From CAZTGZ01 sp964613385 (GTDB lineage: Bacteria; Bacteroidota; Bacteroidia; NS11-12g; UBA9320), in assembly GCA_964613385.1 (NCBI GenBank), contig CAZTGZ010000041.1, positions 1-20,775 of the forward strand: DNA of 20,775 bases, read 5' to 3'. The notes under the pieces are model-generated. The model worked only from the letters and a program-made list of their open reading frames with translations. It was not told the origin of the DNA and searched no databases. Below, in pieces: positions 7,467 through 15,900 of the stretch. Each line of letters begins with the position of its first letter. Within the stretch, counting starts at the first letter, position 1. The position numbers and the translations under genes were made by a program.

Positions 7467-10094
7467 ATGGCAACGCCTCAAAAGAACTACTTATTCAGAA
7501 ATATCAAGATCTACGGCTCTACCGAATGGCTCGCGGAGAACAAGAAAAAGTACCGCTCCGTTTTCGATGAGTCGGAAAGCAGTTATGTCTACTGTGAATT
7601 CTCATTTTTTAATCTGAATTTTAAAAAGAAAGATTGGAACCTGAATCTGCATCTGAAATGTATTGATCAGGACAAAAAGGAAATCTGTGATCTGAATTGT
7701 GAACGCGAGATTTCGCAAAACAATCACACCGTCTATATCCGCGAAGGTTGGGGCACACGCACTGCCGGCGGTTATTGGAAAAAAGGTGTGTACAAATGGG
7801 AAGCCTGGATCGACAATGAAATGGTTGCTGAAAAACATTTCTACATTCAGGAATTTGGCCCATTAAAGGAACACAGTACCAAACCCTATTTCGACCTTCA
7901 AAACATCAAATTGTATGAAGGTCCGGATGCCAATGTAAATATTGAAAACCGGAAATATTACAGTACGTTCAACATCAACTATACTAGATATGTATGGGTG
8001 GAGTTTAACGCGCTCAATCTCATCGACAATGTGCAATATTGGACATGTGAACTTACTTTTAACTTCCGAACTTCCAGCAACTTACTGAAAGGCAGTATTT
8101 CAAAATTGTTTTTTGTTTATCCTCAGGACAAGGAATTCTCGATTACCATTGGATGGGGGTCAGACAATGTCGGAACCTGGATGAAAGATGCCTATTATGT
8201 AGACATCCTTTTCATGGACAAATTGATTGCCACCAAATCGTTTAAGGTAGGTGATGATTATATTGAAGCCAAAGATGCTGATTTCCAAATAAGTAAATCA
8301 AAAACAGACGAACATCCTTCTCAATTAAGTCTTCCCGTGCGAACCGTTCAGGATGATAGTATGGAATCCATTATGGAAGAATTGGATGGTCTCATTGGCT
8401 TGAGCGAGGTTAAGAATAAAATCAGGGAGTATAGCCATTATCTTGGATTTATCACCCTTCGTAAAGACAAGGGACTAGAAGAATCTGAACCCATTAGCCT
8501 GCATGCTGTTTTTAAAGGAAATCCGGGTACCGGTAAAACAACCGTTGCGAGAAAATTAGGAAAAATTTATAAGAAACTGGGTTTACTCAGCAAAGGTCAT
8601 GTGCATGAAGTTGATCGCGGAGATTTAGTTGCTGAATTTATCGGACAAACGGCTCCAAAAACCAAGGCTGCCATCAAGAAAGCCAAGGGTGGTATATTGT
8701 TTATTGATGAGGCGTATTCCCTCGCAAGAAAAGATGACGATGCCAAAGATTTTGGTAAGGAAGCGATCGAGATACTGTTAAAGGAATTGAGTGAGGGTGA
8801 AGATATTTCCATCATAGTTGCCGGATACCCAAGCGAAATGGACACCTTCCTGGAGTCAAATCCGGGTTTGAAATCCCGCTTTAATATGGTTTACAATTTC
8901 CCGGATTATGTTCCGCAGGAGCTGATAGAAATTGCCGATTACTCGGCCTCCAGAAGGGGAATTACCCTGAGTGCCGAAGCCAGGGAGGCATTGTATAAAA
9001 AGCTGGTAGAAACCTATCGCGAAAGGGATGAGTTTTTCGGAAATGCCAGATTGGTTAATTCGTGGATCGACGAATGCAAAATGAACCTCGGTCTGAGGGT
9101 TATGGAAGCCAGCAATCCCGCTTCATTGAGCATGGAAGAACTTTCAACCATTAGTGTAGAGGATGTAAATGGTCTGAATGTAAAGAAAAAAGGCCTGGTG
9201 GCCGACATACCCATCGATGAGGAGTTGCTCAAAGAATCGGTTCAGAAGTTGCACCGGATGATTGGGTTAGAAGGGGTGAAAAACGATATCGAGGACCTGA
9301 TCAAATTGGTTCGGTATTATAAAGAAACCGGGAAAGATGTGCGTGAAGCATTTTCTTTACACACCGTTTTCACCGGAAATCCGGGAACAGGTAAAACTAC
9401 CGTCGCCCGAATACTGGCACAGATATACAAATCATTGGGAATATTGGAACGCGGCCATTTAATTGAATGCGACCGTCAGACCCTGGTGGGTGGATATGTT
9501 GGTCAGACAGCCATCAAAACCGGGGAAATCATTGAAAAGGCCATGGGCGGGGTGCTCTTTATTGATGAAGCTTATTCATTGACTGAAGGAGGAAACTCTG
9601 ATTTTGGAAAAGAAGCCATTGAAATCATTTTAAAACGAATGGAGGATCACCGGGGACAGTTCATCGTAATTGCCGCCGGGTATACCGAAAATATGCGAAG
9701 GTTTCTGGAGTCGAATCCTGGGTTAAAATCACGATTTGACCGCACGTTCTATTTCGCCGACTTTAACGATCAGGAACTTCTGCATATCGCAACCAACCAA
9801 CTCAAAGAGAACAACTTACAATCCGATCAGGAAGCCGCCAACAAGTTGGTTGTACTGATGAAGAACATGTATGATCACCGGGATAAATATTTTGGCAATG
9901 GAAGGGCTGTGCGCAAGGTCATAGAAGAAGTTGTGAGACATCAGCACCTGCGAATGAGTGGAATTCCGGCCAATGTGAGAACCGAAGATATGATAGCCAC
10001 GGTGATTCCAGAGGATTTCGACGGAGTTGACGTTGTGAAGATTGCCGGCGAAAAAGCCGGAGGCGGTATTGGCTTTAAGTCTTCCGGATCTTAG
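7467..10094 (+). CDS. Tandem CbxX/CbbX-type AAA+ ATPase with two N-terminal beta-rich repeats
   Basis: The product has 875 residues and four parts. Two related N-terminal units, about 12-128 and 146-262, share NIK(I/L)Y, YxSxF, YVxxEFxxxNL, GWG, G(Y/T)W and AxKxF and look like beta-sandwiches. A short linker follows, then two AAA+ modules of the CbxX/CfqX class. Module 1 has Walker A GNPGTGKT (351-358), pore loop FIGQT (391-395), Walker B GGILFIDEA (408-416) and NPGLKSRF (465-472). Module 2 has GNPGTGKT (637-644), YVGQT (677-681), GGVLFIDEA (694-702) and NPGLKSRF (750-757). Both look catalytically intact, so a stacked-ring remodelling ATPase is likely. There is no signal peptide or membrane segment, so it should be cytoplasmic. 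Relatives act as Rubisco activases (CbbX) or secretion ATPases (EccA), but no partner gene is present here. The target is unknown. Confidence 0.9.
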   Translation: MATPQKNYLFRNIKIYGSTEWLAENKKKYRSVFDESESSYVYCEFSFFNLNFKKKDWNLNLHLKCIDQDKKEICDLNCEREISQNNHTVYIREGWGTRTAGGYWKKGVYKWEAWIDNEMVAEKHFYIQEFGPLKEHSTKPYFDLQNIKLYEGPDANVNIENRKYYSTFNINYTRYVWVEFNALNLIDNVQYWTCELTFNFRTSSNLLKGSISKLFFVYPQDKEFSITIGWGSDNVGTWMKDAYYVDILFMDKLIATKSFKVGDDYIEAKDADFQISKSKTDEHPSQLSLPVRTVQDDSMESIMEELDGLIGLSEVKNKIREYSHYLGFITLRKDKGLEESEPISLHAVFKGNPGTGKTTVARKLGKIYKKLGLLSKGHVHEVDRGDLVAEFIGQTAPKTKAAIKKAKGGILFIDEAYSLARKDDDAKDFGKEAIEILLKELSEGEDISIIVAGYPSEMDTFLESNPGLKSRFNMVYNFPDYVPQELIEIADYSASRRGITLSAEAREALYKKLVETYRERDEFFGNARLVNSWIDECKMNLGLRVMEASNPASLSMEELSTISVEDVNGLNVKKKGLVADIPIDEELLKESVQKLHRMIGLEGVKNDIEDLIKLVRYYKETGKDVREAFSLHTVFTGNPGTGKTTVARILAQIYKSLGILERGHLIECDRQTLVGGYVGQTAIKTGEIIEKAMGGVLFIDEAYSLTEGGNSDFGKEAIEIILKRMEDHRGQFIVIAAGYTENMRRFLESNPGLKSRFDRTFYFADFNDQELLHIATNQLKENNLQSDQEAANKLVVLMKNMYDHRDKYFGNGRAVRKVIEEVVRHQHLRMSGIPANVRTEDMIATVIPEDFDGVDVVKIAGEKAGGGIGFKSSGS

Positions 10095-10118
10095 AGGTTA
10101 TTCACAGGTACCTAAAAT

Positions 10119-10133
10119 TTCGTTGAAAACGAA
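10119..10133 (+). other. Small perfect inverted repeat after the AAA+ gene
   Basis: TTCGTT-GAA-AACGAA can form a 6-bp hairpin. No U run follows, so it is a poor terminator. It overlaps the TTG (10123-10125) of the promoter for the following glycosyltransferase gene and could be an operator or chance. Confidence 0.25.
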
Positions 10134-10155
10134 TGCTTCCGGCATTATAATTTTG
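10122..10155 (+). promoter_or_regulatory. Promoter of the glycosyltransferase-rsmG operon
   Basis: A GTTG (10122-10125) is followed after 22 bases by TAATTTTG (10148-10155), a perfect TAnnTTTG -7 element. Initiation would be near 10161, giving a leader of about 8 nt before the ATG at 10169. Confidence 0.55.
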
Positions 10156-10168
10156 CCCGAATCATCGC

Positions 10169-11278
10169 ATGGATCCAGTAATTCTATTTGGTTTTTTTTG
10201 CCTCTTTATCTTAGTACTTTGTATTTACTATTTATTGGTTTTCAACCGGGTAAGTCGCTTTAAGAATCCAAATGAATTGCCTTTACACTCCTACCCTCCC
10301 GTATCTGTCATTGTTTGTGCACGAAATGAACGCGAAAATTTAGAGAAATTTCTTCCGGCCATTTTAGATCAGGATTATCCAAATTTTGAGGTGGTAGTAG
10401 TTGACGATGGCTCCTGGGATGGAACAGCAGAATTTCTCGAGCAACTCGAAAAACTCGTTACCCACCTCAAAGTGGTGAAACTCAACATTGATGAAAGGTT
10501 TCACCGCGGAAAAAAGTTTGCGATTACCATGGGCATCAAAGCTGCCAAACATGAGCGATTGTTGCTCACGGATGCCGATTGTCAGCCTATGACCAGTCGT
10601 TGGATTCGAAGTATGATGGATGCCGCCGAAGGAAAAGATATAGTTATCGGATATTCACCTTATAAAAAAGGATGGGCGCCGTTAAATTGGTTCATACAAT
10701 ATGAAACCTTACACACTGCTCTTCAGTATCTCGGTCATGCCCTGAACGGTATGCCATATATGGGCGTCGGAAGAAATCTGAGTTATACCAAATCTCTGTT
10801 CTTTGGTAAAAAAGGTTTTGCCCGCCACCAGCACCTGCTTTCAGGGGACGACGATCTATTTGTGAACGAATGCGCAACCGCAGAAAACACTGCCGTTCAA
10901 ATATCACCCATTAGTTTCATTGAAACATTGCCCAAAAAGAACTTCAAACGCTGGTGGAAACAGAAATCCAGACATTTAAGCACGGGCAGTTACTATCGCG
11001 GTAAACATAAGTTTGTGCTTGGATTATATGTATTTTGTCAGGTGTTTTTTTATCTGAGTATACCCGGTTTGCTTCTGTTGCATTATGATTGGGTTTGGGT
11101 ACTTTCAGGCTATGGTCTGAAATTATTTGTACAATGGGCAGTTTTTATTCCGGCTGCGCGCAGACTCAATTGCACCCGACCATTAAGTATGCTGCCTGTA
11201 TTAGATTTATTGTTCACCATTTATATGGTATTTGTAGGCGTACGTGGTCTTTTTGTAAAGCCGGATAAATGGAGTTGA
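10169..11278 (+). CDS. Membrane-associated family 2 glycosyltransferase
   Basis: The 369-residue GT-A protein starts with an N-terminal membrane helix (about 4-25). A catalytic domain follows, with PPVSVIVCARNE (43-54), VVVVDDGSWDGT (75-86), the metal/nucleotide-sugar DAD motif (135-137), GDDD (226-229) as the probable acceptor/base region, and KRWWKQKSRH (260-269) in place of the QxxRW motif. Two to three hydrophobic segments at about 283-362 complete it. It probably transfers a sugar to a lipid or envelope glycan at the inner membrane; donor and acceptor cannot be read from sequence. Its 3' end overlaps rsmG by 10 nt, so the two genes are co-transcribed. Its own promoter lies just upstream. 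A role in processive polymer synthesis is less likely because the processive motif is altered. Confidence 0.92.
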   Translation: MDPVILFGFFCLFILVLCIYYLLVFNRVSRFKNPNELPLHSYPPVSVIVCARNERENLEKFLPAILDQDYPNFEVVVVDDGSWDGTAEFLEQLEKLVTHLKVVKLNIDERFHRGKKFAITMGIKAAKHERLLLTDADCQPMTSRWIRSMMDAAEGKDIVIGYSPYKKGWAPLNWFIQYETLHTALQYLGHALNGMPYMGVGRNLSYTKSLFFGKKGFARHQHLLSGDDDLFVNECATAENTAVQISPISFIETLPKKNFKRWWKQKSRHLSTGSYYRGKHKFVLGLYVFCQVFFYLSIPGLLLLHYDWVWVLSGYGLKLFVQWAVFIPAARRLNCTRPLSMLPVLDLLFTIYMVFVGVRGLFVKPDKWS

Positions 11279-11889
11279 TTCGAAAACTCTTTCCGGATTT
11301 ATCAGAACAAGCTGATACAAGACTTGATAAACTTTTAGGGCTTTACCAGGACTGGAATTCCAGGATCAATGTAATTTCTCGTAAAGATATGGACAGTTTT
11401 TATGAACGGCATGTCTTGCATTCGTTAAGTATTGCACTTTATTTTCAATTCGCAGAGAAAGATAAAATATTAGATATTGGAACCGGGGGAGGATTTCCGG
11501 GAATACCTTTAGCCATTATGTTTCCAAATTCGGAATTTACCTTGTGCGATTCGGTAGCCAAAAAAATTAAGGTAGTGAACGAAGTGGCACAAAATCTCCA
11601 ACTCAATAATGTCCAAACACTGAGTGGGCGGGCTGAATCATTCAAGGGAAACTATGACTTTGCAGTTGCCCGTGCTGTAACTCGATTGCTGCCATTATGG
11701 TCTTTTTCGGCCCGTTCATTAAAAAAAGGTGGTTCGCTGATCGCTTTGAAAGGTGGCGATTTAACGGAAGAAAAAGATGAATTATATGGCACAATTGCAG
11801 GGATTCGTATAGATGAATACAATCTGTACGACAAAATTCAGTTACCTTTTTTTGAAACGAAAAAAATTCTGAAAGTAACCTTAACCTAA
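11269..11889 (+). CDS. rsmG: 16S rRNA (guanine-527-N7)-methyltransferase
   Basis: This enzyme makes m7G527 in the 530 loop of 16S rRNA using S-adenosylmethionine; in several bacteria its loss gives low-level streptomycin resistance. The 206-residue length is normal. Landmarks are RINVISRKD (32-40), ERHVLHSL (46-53), the SAM-binding loop ILDIGTGGGFPGIPLA (67-82), the acidic CDS after strand 2 (93-95), the RAV motif (135-137) and ALKGG (159-163). The start overlaps the glycosyltransferase end by 10 nt. Its TAA stop overlaps the stop of the convergent lipoprotein gene on the other strand (CTAA, 11886-11889), leaving no space for a separate terminator. Confidence 0.97.
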   Translation: MELIRKLFPDLSEQADTRLDKLLGLYQDWNSRINVISRKDMDSFYERHVLHSLSIALYFQFAEKDKILDIGTGGGFPGIPLAIMFPNSEFTLCDSVAKKIKVVNEVAQNLQLNNVQTLSGRAESFKGNYDFAVARAVTRLLPLWSFSARSLKKGGSLIALKGGDLTEEKDELYGTIAGIRIDEYNLYDKIQLPFFETKKILKVTLT

Positions 11890-12545
11890 GGCTCTACCAA
11901 AACCCGATACTCGCCATCTGAATGACCAATCAGGAGATACGTGGGTTGTTCCAACGATCTGACATCAATACAAATTTTGCGGGTGAAATACGCCAGACAA
12001 CTTTGAGGCTCGAATGTCAGGGCTGCCATTCTGATCGGAGGCAAACTTTTCATGGCAAACTTCGATACATTAAATTCAAATTTTCTTTCAGCCGAGCAAC
12101 CACTATATCCGATTTCAAGGGTAAGCAGACCTTTACCAATGCTGTGTCTCAATATTTTAAAGTGTCCGTTTCCTTCTGAATCCAGAGAGTCTACCATTTT
12201 CAAATAAGGAATAAAGTCCTGACAAACGACGGAATCTGTTTTGGATAGGCAAGTAATATTGGCCGGCGTGCCCACCATACAGAAACTTCCGGCATTTACC
12301 GGCACCAAATCGTAATTTATTCGCGCTCCATGCACGAATACAAAATTGCTGTCGGGAATATTCACCGGTTCATATATTACCCCATCTCCACCATAAATCA
12401 AGAATTTGCAACCATCTAAACCTGTAAAATCCAAAACTATCCCGGTCTGTTTGCAGGTAGTGTCCGGAAGTATTTCTGTTTTTTCACGCGTCTTACAAGA
12501 GGCTGACACAAGCACGATTATCGCAATAAGAAATCCTTTGTTCAT
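11886..12545 (-). CDS. Predicted lipoprotein of unknown function
   Basis: I choose the ATG at 12545 rather than 12578. It makes an ATGA overlap with the stop of the upstream gene and places a lipoprotein signal (MNKGFLIAIIVLVSASC) at the N-terminus, with Cys17 as the lipidation site. The product has 219 residues. After the signal are several cysteines and two beta-rich halves. The first has GLDGCKFLIYGGDG and FVFVHGARINYDLVPV, a pattern common in uncharacterised Bacteroidota lipoproteins. The second has GYSGCSAERKFEF and EPQSCLAYF. It is the last gene of a three-gene unit with another lipoprotein and a T9SS cargo, so an outer-membrane or surface location is likely. The lipobox lacks the usual aliphatic residue at -3 (Ser instead), so cleavage is probable rather than certain. 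Confidence 0.8.
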   Translation of the reverse strand: MNKGFLIAIIVLVSASCKTREKTEILPDTTCKQTGIVLDFTGLDGCKFLIYGGDGVIYEPVNIPDSNFVFVHGARINYDLVPVNAGSFCMVGTPANITCLSKTDSVVCQDFIPYLKMVDSLDSEGNGHFKILRHSIGKGLLTLEIGYSGCSAERKFEFNVSKFAMKSLPPIRMAALTFEPQSCLAYFTRKICIDVRSLEQPTYLLIGHSDGEYRVLVEP

Positions 12546-12997
12546 GTTCTGTTCGTTGAATTCAATCTTCTGTGCCATGCTTCCTTTTTCAAATTATCCA
12601 GTTTCGAAGCATATTTTAAATAAAAAAGCATCGCTTTAGACTCATCAGCTTTAAAGCTGGAGTCTGAATTAGGTTGGTAATGTAGCCAATACATGTCATC
12701 TAAACTATGATCATAATAGCAGGATGCAAGATAAAGAGCACCCACCCAGTACAACGAATCCTCCTTCCCAACTTTAACACTTTCCAAACTGTAGTATAAC
12801 CCCTGTAACTCATATCTGAACGAAGTAAGCTGTCGCCTAAGGCTCAGCGAATCTTGTTGTAGTTTGATTTGCTGCAAACTGTCTGAAACTTCAACCATTT
12901 CCCAAAGGGTTTGATCGCATGCATTGATTATTGGATCAGATTTGCTGCAGGCTGCCAACAGCCAAATACAAAAAACAAGGAGGTAAAATGCACGCAT
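12542..12997 (-). CDS. Small predicted lipoprotein with helical body
   Basis: The product has 151 residues. A basic N-terminus and hydrophobic stretch end in the lipobox LLAAC (Cys17). The mature part is Leu/Ser/Gln-rich and probably helical (SDSLQQIKLQQDSLSL, then YYSLESV), with tyrosine-rich segments such as LYLASCYYDHSLDDMYWLHY and a tail LFYLKYASKLDNLKKEAW. This could be a TPR-like helical repeat, but no repeat period is clear. Its ATG overlaps the stop of the large secreted protein gene by one base (TAATG at 12999-12995), and its stop overlaps the next lipoprotein start (ATGA). Translational coupling across all three genes is therefore likely. The family is not recognised. Confidence 0.82.
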   Translation of the reverse strand: MRAFYLLVFCIWLLAACSKSDPIINACDQTLWEMVEVSDSLQQIKLQQDSLSLRRQLTSFRYELQGLYYSLESVKVGKEDSLYWVGALYLASCYYDHSLDDMYWLHYQPNSDSSFKADESKAMLFYLKYASKLDNLKKEAWHRRLNSTNRT

Positions 12998-15900
12998 TAC
13001 CGCAACAAATGAAAAGTTCCGGATTTATAATATTCCCGATTCTCGAAATCAGTGAACTTCAGGCGATACATATACACACCGGCCTGCGCTTTCTGTCCCA
13101 GGTATTCACCATTCCAGGATTCATCGAGTTTGGACGTCGACCAGAGTTTTTCACCCCAACGGTTAAAAATATGCATCTCATATTTATCAACGGAAACCGG
13201 TATGGCCCTGAACCCATCATTCATCTGATCAGCGTTTGGTGTAAATGCGTTTGGAACAAATACATTCGGCAAATAGTTAAAGCATATTTCATTCGACCAG
13301 GTGACTTTTTGGTTTCCTGTCAATTCATAACCCTTAATCCTGAAACAATCCTTAAAGCTTCTCACTGAAATGGGGAAAGAAATCGTTGAATTCGGCATGG
13401 CAATTTGCACCAGACTAAAATCCTCATCCCGGTTTGATTTTCTGTAAATTTCATAAAAATCAACCCCGTTTTGCCATCCCAGATATGGACTAAAAATCAA
13501 ACTGATTGATTCTTCATCTTCTGCTTTTTGACCACTTAGCCAAATATTTGTGTGTACTTCACTGATTCGGACATTGCCACACATATCGGTTCCCTTAATC
13601 CGGTAGTTGTATGGAAAATCATCCGTATTCAGAGGTTTGTCAAGGAAATTGTGAATCGTAGATTCCGTAATTCCGGCAACATTCCAGAAATCACCTGTAC
13701 CTGCTTTTCTTTTCTCAATCACAAATGGCTGATCATTGGCAGAGTCGATCCCTTGCTTCCATTCGGTATACATGCGATCATCCGGATAACCCACGGAAAT
13801 CACATCGAGATATACCTGTAAATCATGTACATAGACCGGTAATCTCAGGGTATCTCCATAACAGCCGTATTCGGATACTTCTACAAACGAAATCCCCGCA
13901 TAACGGATATTTTGCCAATCTACTATTACCGAATCTGTGCCTGAACCCTGTATAATATTTCCCTGATTCACTTGCCATAGATAGTGGGAATTTGCAAATC
14001 CTTTTACCGAATAGGATCTGCCGGTTATATCCGGCACACACACTACCTGATCTCCGAAAATACCCTGGGTTGCAGGTTTCGGTCTTACGCTCACAACCGT
14101 ATCTATTTCTATTCCGGGACAATTATTTTCTGTTAGCTCTTTCACAGAGAGTTGATATATACCGGGCGTATTCCAAACCATTTTGAGTGTGGGTCCATTT
14201 TCAGGCAACACAACCCCATCCAGTTTCCAGGTATAGGTTGAACGAGGGAAGCCCGCGAGCGTATAGAGTAAGGTATCCGGTCCTTCACATATATCCGTAT
14301 CTCCCTGAATAATGGTAGCCACCGGGAGAGGGTGAATAATGACATCCAATCGGTTATAAGCGCTGCTGCAGGCTCTTTGATTTACCTGATCGAAGGAACG
14401 TTCTTGTACGGAAACGTATCCATTACCTGTGGCACCCCAGTTCACTTGAATATTCGGACTTGAGTCTCCGCTCGCTTGAGTACCTCCCGAAATTTGCCAA
14501 TAATAGACACTATTCTGTACGCGTTTCGCGGTATATGAAACATCTGCATCGAATTCACACACCTCATCAGGTCCGGAAGGGAAACTTCCCTGTAGAATAT
14601 AGTTTTTGTCAACCTGGGTTCTGATCAATTCAGACTTACAACCAAAACGATCTGTTTCTGTAACCTGTATTTCTCCTAATCCCTGATTTCCCCAATTCAC
14701 CTTAACTTTGGATGTTCCCTGACCAGAACTCAATGTCCCGCCGACTATGTTCCATAAATAGGTACTGCCCCAGTCGCTATTAACTTGATATTCAATACCC
14801 TGTGCATTTGGACAAACGGAATAGGTTCCTTCCACAAAAGGTTGCGGTTTCCGGATATTTACATTCTTATACGCTGTGTCACTCAGACAACCGTTTTGAC
14901 TTCTTTCTAATGCCCATATTCTTCCCTGTCCTTTTACCGGCCAATTGACGGAAGCTGTATTTCCATTTGGGGTTAGTGCACCATTAAGTACACTCCACTG
15001 ATATGTAGAATTTGGTGTTGACCCTACAGAATATGGTTCATTCATGGTCCCTTCGCAAACCGTATCCTTCCCGGTAATTACAGGCAAATCCGGACTCTTT
15101 AGTATGGTGATATTTCTGGTAAATGGCTTACCCGGACAGCCGAACCTGCTAATTTCAGTCACGGTGATAGAACCGGTTCCCTCTGTCAACCAATCAATCA
15201 AAACTGTTGAACCTGAGTCACTTCCCTTGATTTCGCCCCCGTTCACGATCCATTGAAATTTAGACCCGGCTTTTGTATTGAGCGCAGTATACAGGTTATT
15301 CTTACTATAATTACATACGGGATCCGGACCTGAAATTCCGTCGGCTCCTTGGAATGGTTTCAGGGTTATGCTGAAATTTTTATTGTCAAATTTGGGAGGA
15401 CAACCATCATCCCATACTTCAGCAGTGAAAATATAAGTTTTTTGAGTAGACAGGTTGCAATCTGTTTGCCAGCAGAATTCTGAGGTGGTAGAACCTGCGC
15501 CGGATGTTTTGGTCAGCGTTGCCTTTGGACCGGTATATCCGTTGGCACCGGTGAATATATCGCCTTTACCGGCAAGAGAAACCACATCCATGTCCTTATC
15601 GGAAGCTGAAATGTTAAAGCAAATTTTTGAGCCAATTTCAGCTTCAAAACTGGTTGTAGAATTTGAAATTCTCGGTGCATTATTCGGAGGACAATCTAAA
15701 ACCAGAATTTGAAGGTCCAATCGAACTACACTGAGCAATTTACCCTGTCTCCATTCCTGAACTTCCACGGCAATTACATAACTACCTGTTTTAGGTGCAA
15801 ACAATGAAGTGAGTCCGTTCGACGGATTTACCAAGGCCATTCCATTCGCACCAAAAGGCGAAGTATAAGAATATCCCGGATTATAGACGACCGGGTCGAT

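Noticed and set aside
12543..12578. Longer start (ATG at 12578) for the 219-residue lipoprotein
   Set aside because: It would put 11 polar residues before the lipoprotein signal; the start at 12545 gives a clean signal and an ATGA coupling.
12931..13368. 145-residue plus-strand frame opposite the secreted protein C-terminus
   Set aside because: It overlaps the T9SS sorting domain and a lipoprotein start on the other strand, with no recognisable features.
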